DNA of 64,000 nt from Clostridia bacterium (GTDB lineage: Bacteria; Bacillota; Clostridia; Christensenellales; QAND01). The stretch covers positions 1-64,000 of the forward strand of contig JAFSIR010000002.1 in assembly GCA_017439715.1 (NCBI GenBank), in the 5' to 3' direction. The notes under the pieces were generated by a model, which was not told the DNA's origin, ran no database searches, and was given only the letters and a program-made list of their open reading frames with translations. Position numbers and translations under genes: made by a program. This document shows positions 29,556-38,293 of this stretch, piece after piece (positions within the stretch are counted from its first letter, which is position 1; each line of letters opens with the position of its first letter).

Positions 29556-30790
29556 TCCGAACTCCTCCGGTTGAGATTATCGATCAGGCCTTCGACTGCC
29601 AGCACCCAGCGCATAGCATCTTGCCGATTGCTTTCAAAATAAAAACGGTAAAGCTCGCCCGCAAAAGGCAGCTCAACCTTTTGCCCCGGGGTAAACAGCA
29701 GGCCGGGAATGTTTTTCATGGGCGCGTACAAGCAAACGGGCGTGTTGCCCCGCGTGCCTTCAAAGCGGATACCGTTCTGGTCAAGCGTTAATGTGCCGTG
29801 CCCATAATGGCTGTACATATTTTGGCCGTCCGCCTGCAGCTCGGCCCGCACCGTTTGCGTGATGCATGCCTGCGGATCAGACAGATCTTCCAGCACACAG
29901 CGGCGCTCAAAATCCGTCCACGCAACGGGCGTATCGAACACAACATCTTGATCGGTTTTGGGATTGAGCATCCCATAAATATCGATCACCGCCGTGTTGC
30001 CGCATTCGCGGCAGATCAGCTCGTTATGATGCACATACATCCCGTGGGCCCGGCAGCGCGGGCATTGATACAGCACATTGGTAATGCCGCGGCCGCGGTT
30101 GCGCTTCGAGATGCGGAATTTCACTTTGCGTTGGCGCGCCAGTGTTTCATAATCGTTGAACCGCAGGCTTTCTTCAATAAAGGCATCCAGTGCATCGGAG
30201 CTCATGGACCGCAGCTGCTCCTGCGTCAGCAGGGGCTCCACTTTTACAAACACGCGCCCGCGGCGGGCCCGATCGGTCCACTTGGGTTTTGTTAAATGGC
30301 CACCCGTGGAAAGCACGCGGATCACCGGCACGTTGAGGTGTTTGAGCAGCTTGCCAATACCGGGCGGCAGGCTGCCTTCTTTGCCGTTATAAGTCAGCTG
30401 CCCGGCCGGGAACAGCAGCAGGCTGCCTTTTTCTTTTCTTACCACGGAAAGCATGTTGCGGATCGATTCGATATCCGGGATGAGCTGCACTTTGGATATA
30501 CAGCCCAGCTGCTTGAGCAGCCAGCCCTTAAACGGGCGCTCAAAGTGGATCTGAGCGGTGACAACATGCAGCCGATATTTGCGCATCGCTATACAAGACA
30601 CCAAAAAATCATAACCAAAACCGTGGTTGGCCACCACGATGAACGGCGGCTTGATGCCGCGAATGGCTTTTCGGTCAACCCGGGTGCCGAACCAAAGGCC
30701 CATCAGCAGCGTGCCCAGCCAGATCGTGAAGCGGTAAAGAAACCGGTTTGGCTTTTTTATCGTTTTTCGCCGATCAGCACCTCGCTGCAT
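29552..30790 (-). CDS. 1-acylglycerol-phosphate acyltransferase-like protein with zinc ribbon
   Basis: The 412-residue protein has a PlsC-type domain: NHGFGYD with the catalytic HxxxxD pair His56/Asp61, and FPAGQLTYNG at 127-136. In the family the latter motif is usually FPEG, so the glutamate is replaced by alanine. After the domain comes a cysteine pair set CPRC (243-246) and CREC (260-263), a probable zinc ribbon, and a further roughly 140 residues I do not recognise. AAGGAGG precedes ATG 30790. It is co-transcribed with the sulfhydrylase gene, though no metabolic link is evident. Confidence 0.75.
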   Translation of the reverse strand: MQRGADRRKTIKKPNRFLYRFTIWLGTLLMGLWFGTRVDRKAIRGIKPPFIVVANHGFGYDFLVSCIAMRKYRLHVVTAQIHFERPFKGWLLKQLGCISKVQLIPDIESIRNMLSVVRKEKGSLLLFPAGQLTYNGKEGSLPPGIGKLLKHLNVPVIRVLSTGGHLTKPKWTDRARRGRVFVKVEPLLTQEQLRSMSSDALDAFIEESLRFNDYETLARQRKVKFRISKRNRGRGITNVLYQCPRCRAHGMYVHHNELICRECGNTAVIDIYGMLNPKTDQDVVFDTPVAWTDFERRCVLEDLSDPQACITQTVRAELQADGQNMYSHYGHGTLTLDQNGIRFEGTRGNTPVCLYAPMKNIPGLLFTPGQKVELPFAGELYRFYFESNRQDAMRWVLAVEGLIDNLNRRSSE

Positions 30791-30874
30791 AACGCCCGCC
30801 TCCTTACCGAAAAGTATAATGGAAAGTATATCATTTCTTGCTGGGTCTAACAAGTGCCTGGCCAAAACCGGGAT

Positions 30875-30904
30875 GAAAAAAGGGCGGCTTTTGCCGCCCT
30901 TTTA
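30875..30904 (-). terminator. Intrinsic terminator after the aldo/keto reductase gene
   Basis: AAAAGGGCGGC and GCCGCCCTTTT pair around TTTT; on the minus strand the T run follows the stem. Confidence 0.85.
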
Positions 30905-30914
30905 AGTGTGATTG

Positions 30915-31781
30915 TTAGAACGCAGTGTTGTCCGGATCGTGCGCTGTATCGCAGCAGCCGGTCAGCGAGGAGATCACAGCCATATCTTCTGCGGAGATCT
31001 CAAAATCAAACACGCGGCCGTTTTCCTCAATGCGCGCCGCAGTTACGCTCTTGGGCAGCGGCAGATAGCCAAGCTGCAGGCTCCAGCGGATACAAAGCTG
31101 CGCAATGCTGCGGCCGTATTTGGCGGCCAGCGCCTGCATCTGCTCGTTTTTGAAAATCTCACCATGGCCCAACGGGCTGTAAGCCTGGATCAGGATGTTC
31201 TTATACTGGGTGTAACGGATCACGGGCTCCAGATGATCGCCCGGGCACAGATGGATCTGGTTCACCATGGGTGCAATCTCTACGCGGCTGAGCATGGGAT
31301 CAAGATGATGCGGCCAGAAGTTGGAAACACCGATGGAGCGGATGCGGCCGGCCTTATACAGGTCTTCCATGGCACGCCAGCTTTCGCACAGGGCATCCAG
31401 CCAGGTTTCCCGCGTCCATTTAGGCGCCGGCCAATGCACCAGATACAGATCCAGCACATCAAGGCCGAGTTTTTCCATCGATTCGTTGAACGCCTGGATC
31501 GTGTTGTCATAGCCGCGAACAGGGTTGTTCAGCTTGGTGGTGATAAACAGCTCTTCACGCGGCACGCCGCATTCTTTGATTGCGCGGCCAACACTTTCTT
31601 CGTTCTGATAAGCGGCAGCGGTGTCGATGTGCCGATACCCAGCCTGAATAGCTGCTTTAACAGCAGCAGCGGCTACATCGCCATCCGGCGCTTGCCAGGT
31701 GCCAAAACCAATGCAGGGGATCTTAACACCGTTGGACAGCACATAACAATCGGATAAACTTTTGAACAAATTTATCACCAT
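30915..31781 (-). CDS. Aldo/keto reductase
   Basis: The 288-residue NADPH-dependent reductase has the full catalytic tetrad: Asp and Tyr in DTAAAYQNE, Lys in ITTKLNN and His in LVHWPAP, plus the cofactor segment PLPKSV. It reduces aldehydes or ketones; the substrate is not visible. The start is uncertain: ATG 31781 almost touches AAGGA, and GTG 31778 or TTG 31769 would be better spaced. It is a single gene with its own terminator. Confidence 0.88.
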   Translation of the reverse strand: MVINLFKSLSDCYVLSNGVKIPCIGFGTWQAPDGDVAAAAVKAAIQAGYRHIDTAAAYQNEESVGRAIKECGVPREELFITTKLNNPVRGYDNTIQAFNESMEKLGLDVLDLYLVHWPAPKWTRETWLDALCESWRAMEDLYKAGRIRSIGVSNFWPHHLDPMLSRVEIAPMVNQIHLCPGDHLEPVIRYTQYKNILIQAYSPLGHGEIFKNEQMQALAAKYGRSIAQLCIRWSLQLGYLPLPKSVTAARIEENGRVFDFEISAEDMAVISSLTGCCDTAHDPDNTAF

Positions 31782-31833
31782 CCTTAGGTTTTATTAATTT
31801 TATTATAGCCCAAGAAATTCCGGCCAGTCAAGA

Positions 31834-31863
31834 AAAGAGGGCACAGGTTTCTGTGCCCTCTTT
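31834..31863 (-). terminator. Intrinsic terminator after the LCP gene
   Basis: AAAGAGGGCACAG and CTGTGCCCTCTTT form a 13-base stem between the LCP and aldo/keto reductase genes. Confidence 0.85.
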
Positions 31864-31874
31864 GGGATTGCGTG

Positions 31875-33719
31875 TTATCGGAAGTCAACTTTTATTTCGT
31901 TTTCATAAGTGACAGCCCATGCTTTTTCATTCTGCAGTGTGCTGTGGTTGACAAGCTTGGCAAGCTCGAGACACTCGACTTTGAGCGCATCCAGCACATT
32001 ACAATAATCTGCTCCGCTGGTGCTTTTGGCAGCGGGCACAGTAGACAGCAGCCGTTTTACCGCCAAATACTTGTTATAGATCGAGTAATCTGGCTCAATA
32101 CCGGGCTCCGTTGTGTTCATCACACGGATAGACAGTGCCTGAATGCCGCTATGCGAGGCAAAGCTGGCCTCAGGTTCGGGTTCGGCCGTATTGTCCGGCG
32201 TGGGCGTGCCGATCGGTTCCGGTGTTTCTTCCGGCGGCGTTATCTCCGGCGTGGGCGTTGTTTCCGGCGTGGGCGTTGTTTCCGGTGTGGGCGTTGTTTC
32301 CGGTGTGGGCGTTGTTTCCGGTGTGGGCGTTGTTTCCGGCGTCGGTGTTATTTCCGGCGTGGGGGTGGGCGTTGGCGTGGTGCCCGGAACAGGAACCGCG
32401 CCGCTGGCGATCATGTTTTCCACATGCGAGATCAGCGCTTTTGCGTTCGGCTCATAAACCTCGCGCATCATGTTGCCCCATTTATATTGCGCAGCGCCGG
32501 GCGTATAGTCTTTATACTGCGGCACTTTCACGCCGTAGACCTGCTCAATCAGCTCCACGCGCTTTGCCTGGTTTGTTAAAACAAAGTTCCAGTTAAAAAT
32601 GCTTGTGGTGGTGCCGCCCATGGAATGCATGCCGATCTGGTCCACATCAAGCTTATAGGCAAACGCGGCAAGGGCCGCAATCTGGCTCATAGAAAGGTTG
32701 GTCTGCATTTTTCCGGAAAAAGACTTGACCAGATCGGGTATATGCGAAATCATGCCTTCCGCTTTCATCTTGTTAAAAATGGCCACAAGAATCTTTTTCT
32801 GGCGGTTGATGCGGTTCTGGTCGCCGGACTGGGCCACGTGCTTGCGCACACGGCAGTAATCCAAAACGGCCTGGCCATCCATGTGCTGCATCCCCGTTTT
32901 ATACGAACGGCCGTTCATTGTAAACGCCACGTCAACGTCGTAATCCACACCGCCGATCGAGTCGACAACCTCTTTGAGAACCGGCATGGTCACCGCAACA
33001 TAATAGTTCACAGGAATGCCGCCGAGCATCCAGCTGGCCGCTTCACACACTTTGGGCAGGCCTTCGGGATATCCGCCGCCGCAGTCAAGCGAAGCGTTGA
33101 GTTTATAAATGCCGCGCACACCGGGGATCTTGGCATATGTGTCACGGGGCAGGGAAATCATGCTTGCCGTGCCCTTGTTGAAGTCCACAGCCAAAACGAT
33201 CATAACATCGGCATGATAGGCGTGTTTTCCGTTCCAGGTTTCGCGCTCTTCGGCATAGTCGCACCCGATCAGCATTACGTTCACGATGCCTTCCATCAGG
33301 CTCAGGTCGGCCTGCGAGATCAGCTGGTCATACTCATCCACAGGGGTGGCCGAAGGAACGTTGCCCGGATCAAACAGAGAGCCGGGATCGTTTATAATCT
33401 TATTAACGGTGGAGCCAAGGGCCGTGCCGATGATCAGCAGGACGCCAAGGATACAGCCGAGGATGATCCGTTTTTTCTTTTTCGGCATTTTTTTGCGTTT
33501 TTGGCCCGCTGCATCAGACAAAAGATATTCCGATTCATCAAAAGAAACCGCTGCTTCTTCGGCGGGTGTTTCAACAACTACTTCTTCGGCAGGCGTTTGG
33601 GCAGCTTCTTCTATATTTGCATCGGAAACAGGCTGCGCTTCTTCCACCGGCGCGGCCGTTTCCGTGGTTTCCGTTTCGGGCTCTTCTGCCTGCATAATAT
33701 TTTTCTTTTCGTTATCCAT
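31875..33719 (-). CDS. LytR-CpsA-Psr (LCP) family cell-envelope glycopolymer transferase
   Basis: LCP enzymes attach teichoic acid-like or capsular polymers from a lipid carrier to peptidoglycan outside the cell. The 614-residue protein has an acidic cytoplasmic N-terminus, a basic KKRKKMPKKKKR stretch, one membrane segment (RIILGCILGVLLIIGTAL), and the LCP domain with DVMIVLAVDF, SLPRDTYAKIPG, GGVDYDVD and the RVRKH/QNRINRQ arginines. Past the domain is a threonine-proline repeat (TPTPET units) of wall-spanning type and a small extra C-terminal region. The repeat is encoded by an 18-base tandem array. Confidence 0.92.
   Translation of the reverse strand: MDNEKKNIMQAEEPETETTETAAPVEEAQPVSDANIEEAAQTPAEEVVVETPAEEAAVSFDESEYLLSDAAGQKRKKMPKKKKRIILGCILGVLLIIGTALGSTVNKIINDPGSLFDPGNVPSATPVDEYDQLISQADLSLMEGIVNVMLIGCDYAEERETWNGKHAYHADVMIVLAVDFNKGTASMISLPRDTYAKIPGVRGIYKLNASLDCGGGYPEGLPKVCEAASWMLGGIPVNYYVAVTMPVLKEVVDSIGGVDYDVDVAFTMNGRSYKTGMQHMDGQAVLDYCRVRKHVAQSGDQNRINRQKKILVAIFNKMKAEGMISHIPDLVKSFSGKMQTNLSMSQIAALAAFAYKLDVDQIGMHSMGGTTTSIFNWNFVLTNQAKRVELIEQVYGVKVPQYKDYTPGAAQYKWGNMMREVYEPNAKALISHVENMIASGAVPVPGTTPTPTPTPEITPTPETTPTPETTPTPETTPTPETTPTPETTPTPEITPPEETPEPIGTPTPDNTAEPEPEASFASHSGIQALSIRVMNTTEPGIEPDYSIYNKYLAVKRLLSTVPAAKSTSGADYCNVLDALKVECLELAKLVNHSTLQNEKAWAVTYENEIKVDFR
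32248..32355. repeat. 18-base tandem repeat inside the LCP gene (six units)
   Basis: The unit GGCGTGGGCGTTGTTTCC occurs six times in a row, with single-base variants (T for C at position 3 in the middle copies, three changes in the last). On the minus strand each copy codes for six residues, ETTPTP. Partial units continue on both sides. Such arrays change copy number by slippage without breaking the frame. Confidence 0.9.
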
Positions 33720-33871
33720 CAATTCATTACTCCCGTATATGGACTTAAGAGAATATATGCAATTTGTACCCTATATTGTACAATGAATTAAACGATACTT
33801 CAACCCTTACCCATTTGCCATATGGACAGCAGGTATGATACAATTTTAGTAAACGAAAGGAGGGCTGGCTG

Positions 33872-34234
33872 ATGTATGAATCCGGTGAGAATTATCTGGA
33901 AACGATCCTGATCCTGCAAAACAGACAGGCTTCCGTTCGGTCTGTTGATGTGGCCAACGAGCTGGGCTATTCCAAGCCGAGCATCAGCCGCGCCATGGGC
34001 ATTTTGCGCCGAAATGGATATGTTACCATTGGGTCAGACGGCGCGCTTCTGTTAACGGAATTGGGCCGCGCCATGGCGGAATCGATCTATGAGCGGCATC
34101 AGTGCATCGCAGCGTTTTTGCAAAAATCGCTGGGCATCAGCCGTGAAACAGCGGATGCAGATGCCTGCCGCATTGAGCATGTGATCAGCGAAGAAACATT
34201 TGAAGCCATAAAGCGCCGGAGCGCACAACTGTAA
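33872..34234 (+). CDS. DtxR/MntR-family metal-dependent regulator, paralogue 1
   Basis: The 120-residue protein consists of a winged-helix DNA-binding domain (ELGYSKPSISRAMGILRRNGYV) and a dimerisation/metal domain, without the SH3 domain of DtxR. Residues at the metal positions are Asn7, Glu10, His76, Cys99, Glu102 and His103 (DACRIEHVIS). Cys at 99 is DtxR-like, while Asn7 replaces the Asp of MntR or Met of DtxR. It is a clear paralogue of the protein at 60800. AAAGGAGGG precedes the ATG. It probably represses metal uptake genes located elsewhere. Confidence 0.88.
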   Translation: MYESGENYLETILILQNRQASVRSVDVANELGYSKPSISRAMGILRRNGYVTIGSDGALLLTELGRAMAESIYERHQCIAAFLQKSLGISRETADADACRIEHVISEETFEAIKRRSAQL

Positions 34235-34256
34235 GCCGCAGCACAGCGGCTTTTTG
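34235..34256 (+). terminator. Intrinsic terminator after DtxR paralogue 1
   Basis: AAGCCGC and GCGGCTT pair around AGCACA, followed by TTTTG. Confidence 0.7.
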
Positions 34257-34257
34257 T

Positions 34258-34971
34258 TTACGCTTGTTTCAAAATATCGCCGATCGATCCATATATGCAC
34301 ACATCGGCCAGGTGATCATACGGCGTGGGGGTTCGGTTAATCAGCACCATATGGTCGCCCTGAAAATAGCGGATCAGGCCGGCCGCCGGATACACCGACA
34401 GCGATGTGCCGCCCACGATCAATACATCGGCCGTGCGGAGCGCCGCGATGGCCGCCTGTATATCCTGCTCGTTCAACGCTTCTTCGTATAATACAACATC
34501 CGGCTTTATCAGCCCGCCGCATTCGCAGCGCGGGCTGCCGCTTGCCTGCGCAACGGCCTGAACCGGAAACGCTTTATGGCAGGCCATGCAATGGTTGCGC
34601 AGCACGCTTCCGTGCAGCTCGATCACTCGGCGGCTGCCGGCTGCCTGGTGCAACCCGTCAATATTCTGCGTGATCACCGCCTGCAGCCTGCCTTCCCGCT
34701 CCCATTGCGCCAGCTTTTGATGCGCCGCGTTCGGCCGCGCGTGTAAAAACAGCATGTGCCTGCGGTAAAAATTAAAAAAAGCGTCCGGCTGCGAAACAAA
34801 ATATCCGTGGCTGAGGATGGTTTCGGGCGAAACAGCCGCCTTCTGGGCGTACAGCCCGGCGGCACTGCGAAAATCCGGGATGCCGCTTTCGGTGGACACG
34901 CCCGCACCGCCGAAAAATACCATCCGCTTACCGTTACGAGTCAAAGTTTTTAAAGTGTCAAGCGATTGCAT
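34258..34971 (-). CDS. cobB: NAD-dependent protein deacylase, Sir2 family
   Basis: Sirtuins remove acyl groups from lysines using NAD. The 237-residue protein has the NAD-binding GGAGVSTESGIPDFRS, the TQNIDGLHQAAGS loop, the catalytic His in IELHGS, and a four-cysteine zinc site (CMAC and CECG). The start follows AAGGAGG. It lies alone between a DtxR regulator and the ABC exporter genes. The acyl specificity is not readable with confidence. Confidence 0.93.
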   Translation of the reverse strand: MQSLDTLKTLTRNGKRMVFFGGAGVSTESGIPDFRSAAGLYAQKAAVSPETILSHGYFVSQPDAFFNFYRRHMLFLHARPNAAHQKLAQWEREGRLQAVITQNIDGLHQAAGSRRVIELHGSVLRNHCMACHKAFPVQAVAQASGSPRCECGGLIKPDVVLYEEALNEQDIQAAIAALRTADVLIVGGTSLSVYPAAGLIRYFQGDHMVLINRTPTPYDHLADVCIYGSIGDILKQA

Positions 34972-35035
34972 CTGCCGCCTCCTTAAAAAGCTTACCCACT
35001 TATTATAATACTATTTGCCCGCACCGGCGCATATT

Positions 35036-35055
35036 AAAAAGGCCAAAAGGGCCTG
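35036..35055 (-). terminator. Intrinsic terminator after the ABC exporter genes
   Basis: On the minus strand AGGCCC, a TTTT loop and GGCCTTTTT follow the ATPase stop codon directly. Confidence 0.65.
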
Positions 35056-35658
35056 TTAGTGAGAGTCTGCCCGCCGAAACAGCTTTTCTGTTTTAACACA
35101 CAGCATATAATCGGCCAACGCCAGCGATTTTCGGCTCGGTGGCACGAAGATAAGGGCGGCGCCCTGCTGTTTGCGCGCCTGCCATTGCGCCGTCCAAAGG
35201 TGGGGCATATGATCCAGCAGCACAATATCTGCCGGCACGCACAGCGCAAGCGCCTGTGTCAGCTGCGCCCGTTCCTGCAGGGAAAAGGTTTTTACCGGGC
35301 GGTCAATGGCAGCGCCAAGGCCGGCCAAGCGCAGAACATCGTCAGTCAGCGCTTTGGTTTGCCGCTTTGCCAGCCCCATAGCCGCACAAACAAGGCGGAT
35401 GTTTTGCCGCCCGGTATACGCCGGCAGCAGCGTGCCTTCCGGCGAATATATGCCGCCCAGCCGCCCGCGCCTGTCAATCGCGCCGCTGTCGGGCTGCAGC
35501 ACACCGGCCAACAAGCGCAGCAGTGTGGTTTTGCCGCTGCCCGGCGGGCCTGTAAGGGCCAGCGCGTGCCCGCACTGCAAGCTGAAAGAAACGCTTTTGA
35601 AAACGGATTCTGCGGCATAGGCTTTACTGAGCCGATCAACGGCGATCCGCTCTATCAT
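35056..35658 (-). CDS. ABC transporter ATPase, polysaccharide-export (Wzt/TagH) like
   Basis: The 200-residue ATPase has Walker A GPPGSGKTT, a segment GTLLPAYTGRQNIRL typical of the O-antigen/teichoic acid exporters, and a Walker B-like IVLLDHM. Two elements are degenerate: the signature LSGGQ reads FSLQE, and the residue after the Walker B Asp is His instead of the catalytic Glu. It overlaps the permease stop region by four bases. It could be a weak or regulatory ATPase, or pair with another subunit. Start chosen at ATG 35658, where homology begins. Confidence 0.75.
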   Translation of the reverse strand: MIERIAVDRLSKAYAAESVFKSVSFSLQCGHALALTGPPGSGKTTLLRLLAGVLQPDSGAIDRRGRLGGIYSPEGTLLPAYTGRQNIRLVCAAMGLAKRQTKALTDDVLRLAGLGAAIDRPVKTFSLQERAQLTQALALCVPADIVLLDHMPHLWTAQWQARKQQGAALIFVPPSRKSLALADYMLCVKTEKLFRRADSH

Positions 35659-36389
35659 GCGCGGAAAAACCGACGCCGCCCGGCAGCAAAGATCAGCCAA
35701 CCCAGCATAAACACGGCCAGCCCCGGCCACGCTGCTTTGAAAAGAACGGCGAATGAAGGCGTTTGCCCGAAGCAAAAGATCAACCGATAGGCCCGGATCA
35801 GCGGGGTCAACGGCGTAAGGCAGGGGAAAGCGGCGGCGGGGGCAAGCACCGGCGCGCCTAAAAACAGCAGCAGCCCCAAGCCGGGCAGCAAGCGAAGCGC
35901 CTCGGGAAAAAGCAAACTCAGCCCCGAAGCGGCCAATGTAAGGCCGAAAGAAAACACAAAATGAGAAATCATTATCGGCGAAAGCATCACGATTGCCCAA
36001 AAGGTGGGAAACGCGGCCCAGCCGAACAGGGGAAACAGGTTGAGCGGCAGCATGCACAGCTGCATTTTTAAGTATAACACCGCCGTGCGCGCAGCGGGCA
36101 AGGCCTGCAGCGGCAGGCATACTGTGCGCGCCCACGCTTCATAATCGATCACAGCGCGAGCGCCGTCGATCAGTGCACCGGCAGAAAACAGAAAAGCAAA
36201 CAGCGAAACGGCGAGGTCGGCCAACGCGAGTGCGCCCGCCCAAACAGGCTGCAGGACATACAGCAGCCCTGCAAGCGCCCAAGGGAACAGTATCGTCCGC
36301 ACTAGGCCGGATGCGGAGCGCAGCGTATAATGGCTCAGCTCAGCCCCGGAAAGGGCCAGCACAAGCGCGCGATGCAAAAACAGATTCAT
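35655..36389 (-). CDS. ABC-2 type permease, polysaccharide-export like
   Basis: The 244-residue protein has about six hydrophobic segments and a cytoplasmic N-terminus, the size and layout of TagG/Wzm permeases. Family assignment rests mainly on topology and on the ATPase gene that overlaps its end (ATGA). The start may be ATG 36389 or the TTG just before it; AAAGGAGG lies upstream at 36401-36408. With the ATPase it would form a homodimer-type exporter for a lipid-linked glycan, in line with the nearby LCP, mutase and ligase genes. Confidence 0.7.
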   Translation of the reverse strand: MNLFLHRALVLALSGAELSHYTLRSASGLVRTILFPWALAGLLYVLQPVWAGALALADLAVSLFAFLFSAGALIDGARAVIDYEAWARTVCLPLQALPAARTAVLYLKMQLCMLPLNLFPLFGWAAFPTFWAIVMLSPIMISHFVFSFGLTLAASGLSLLFPEALRLLPGLGLLLFLGAPVLAPAAAFPCLTPLTPLIRAYRLIFCFGQTPSFAVLFKAAWPGLAVFMLGWLIFAAGRRRFFRA

Positions 36390-36461
36390 CAAAACAGACG
36401 CCTCCTTTGATGCTGTTTTCTCCCTTCCGCTTTCTTTTTATACGGAGCAACAACGCACGAG

Positions 36462-36491
36462 TTGAAAAATCGGGCCATGAAATTATATAAT
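36462..36491 (+). promoter_or_regulatory. Promoter of the phosphohexomutase gene
   Basis: TTGAAA (36462-36467) and TATAAT (36486-36491) are 18 bases apart, with the start codon about 50 bases downstream. Confidence 0.6.
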
Positions 36492-36543
36492 AGAATTGCT
36501 GACAGGGGCGGGCCGGACAGCCCGAAACGAAAGGAGCAGCAAC

Positions 36544-38265
36544 ATGAACGAGCATGAAATGGCTGCGTACCGCCGATGGCTGCGCCATGCGGGGGAAGAC
36601 GAGGCGGTCATGGAAGAGCTGAAATCGCTGGCCAATAACGAAACCGCACTTTCCGGCCGCTTTTCGGCTGATTTGTCGTTTGGCACCAGTGGCATGCGCG
36701 CGCTGATGGGTGCGGGTAGCAGCCGGATGAATATTTTCACTGTTCGAAAAGCAACGCAGGGGTTGGCCAGCGCGCTGAACGCGCGTTGGGAAGCGCCGTC
36801 GGTCGCCATTGCGTATGATAGCCGGCATAACAGCCGCCGCTTTGCCGAGGAAACAGCCTGTGTGCTGGCCGGCAACGGGGTGCGCGCCTGGCTGTATCCA
36901 ACGCTGATGCCCACACCGGCCCTTTCGTTTGCCGTAAGGGCACTAAAATGCAAGGCGGGTGTGATGATCACAGCCAGCCATAACCCGCGCCGCTACAACG
37001 GATATAAGGTTTATGGCGCATCGGGCGGGCAGCCCACCGATAAAACAGCCAAAAGCATAGAGCAGTTTATTCGGAAAACGGATATTTTTGCCGATATTCG
37101 GCGTGTTGCGCTTGAAGCAGGGCTTGCAAGCGGGCTGATCCGATACATTGGCCCGGAAGTGGAACAGGCGTATCTGGACGCAGTCAGCGCCCTTGGCCGC
37201 AAAACAGACAGGCCGCCCCGTTCGGCAATTGTATATACGCCGCTTAACGGCACGGGGCTTTCCTGTGTAACGCGCATTTTGGCGCAAAACGGGTTTTCCA
37301 ATGTAACGGTTGTGCCCGAACAGCGCGATCCAAACGGAGATTTTCCTTCCTGCCCAACGCCCAATCCGGAGCTGCCGGCCACCATGGCTGCGGGGATGGC
37401 CTTGGGCCGCGAAATGGGGGCCGATCTTTTGATCGCCACCGATCCCGATTGCGACCGCATTGGCCTGGCCGTAAAAGCCGGGGCGGATATGCGCCTGCTT
37501 TCCGGGCATGAGATCGGCGCACTGATGCTGGAATATATTTGCCGCCGCCATACGGAGGAAGGCACCATGCCGGACCGGCCGGTGGTGGTCACCAGCATTG
37601 TTTCCACCCTGATGGTGGAACAGATCGCAAAACGGTACGGCGTGTTGGTGCGCCGTGTGCCGGTTGGCTTCAAGTATATCGGAGAGATCGTGACGGCCCT
37701 GGAAGAAAAGGAGGAAACCGAGCGGTTCCTGTTTGGCTTTGAGGAGAGCAACGGCGTGCTCACCGGCGCGCATGTGCGCGATAAAGATGGGGTGAACGGC
37801 GCGCTTACCGCGGCCCAAATGGCAGAATATTACCGCGAAAGAGGGATGACCCTCGGCTGCGCGATGGATGAGCTTTACCGTGCATACGGGTATTATCAAA
37901 ATGATACAGACGGATTTGCGTTTCCCGGCGCAAGCGGAGCAGCGCAAATGAAGGCCTGTATGGAACGGCTGCGTGCCGCCCGCCTGCAAACGCTGGGGGA
38001 TCAAGCCGTTGAGTGTTTTATCGATTATCGGGATGGGGTAGCCATGCATGCCGATGGCCGCATGGAGTATCTCAACTTGCCTGCTTCCAACGGGCTGCGC
38101 ATCGAGCTTGGCGGCCACACGGCGGTAACCATTCGCCTGTCGGGCACGGAACCGAAACTGAAGTTGTATTATGCTGTTTACGGCCAAACACAGGCCGAAG
38201 CACAGGCAGCCATGGAGCGGCTCAAAGCGGCCGTTAAGGAACTGCTGAACGAAAAAACGGAATAA
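36544..38265 (+). CDS. Phosphoglucomutase/phosphomannomutase
   Basis: The 573-residue enzyme moves a phosphate between C1 and C6 of hexoses, supplying sugar-1-phosphates for nucleotide sugars. All four family motifs are present: the phosphoserine loop TASHNP, the metal loop DPDCDR, the sugar-specificity loop GFEESNG and the phosphate-binding SGTEPK. Length fits the long PgcA-type group of Bacillota. GAAAGGAG precedes ATG 36544. It fits with the envelope polymer genes on both sides. Confidence 0.95.
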   Translation: MNEHEMAAYRRWLRHAGEDEAVMEELKSLANNETALSGRFSADLSFGTSGMRALMGAGSSRMNIFTVRKATQGLASALNARWEAPSVAIAYDSRHNSRRFAEETACVLAGNGVRAWLYPTLMPTPALSFAVRALKCKAGVMITASHNPRRYNGYKVYGASGGQPTDKTAKSIEQFIRKTDIFADIRRVALEAGLASGLIRYIGPEVEQAYLDAVSALGRKTDRPPRSAIVYTPLNGTGLSCVTRILAQNGFSNVTVVPEQRDPNGDFPSCPTPNPELPATMAAGMALGREMGADLLIATDPDCDRIGLAVKAGADMRLLSGHEIGALMLEYICRRHTEEGTMPDRPVVVTSIVSTLMVEQIAKRYGVLVRRVPVGFKYIGEIVTALEEKEETERFLFGFEESNGVLTGAHVRDKDGVNGALTAAQMAEYYRERGMTLGCAMDELYRAYGYYQNDTDGFAFPGASGAAQMKACMERLRAARLQTLGDQAVECFIDYRDGVAMHADGRMEYLNLPASNGLRIELGGHTAVTIRLSGTEPKLKLYYAVYGQTQAEAQAAMERLKAAVKELLNEKTE

Positions 38266-38293
38266 AAAAGGCCTCCGCAAGGAGGCTTTTTTC
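38264..38293. terminator. Bidirectional terminator after the phosphohexomutase gene
   Basis: AAAAAAGGCCTCC and GGAGGCTTTTTT surround a GCAA loop and separate the mutase gene from the convergent ligase gene. Confidence 0.85.

Noticed and set aside
32248-32355. CRISPR array
   Set aside because: The 18-base units are directly adjacent with no spacers and encode a Thr-Pro repeat in frame.
35659-36135. N-terminal extension of the ABC ATPase
   Set aside because: It overlaps the permease gene in another phase; homology to ABC ATPases begins at ATG 35658.
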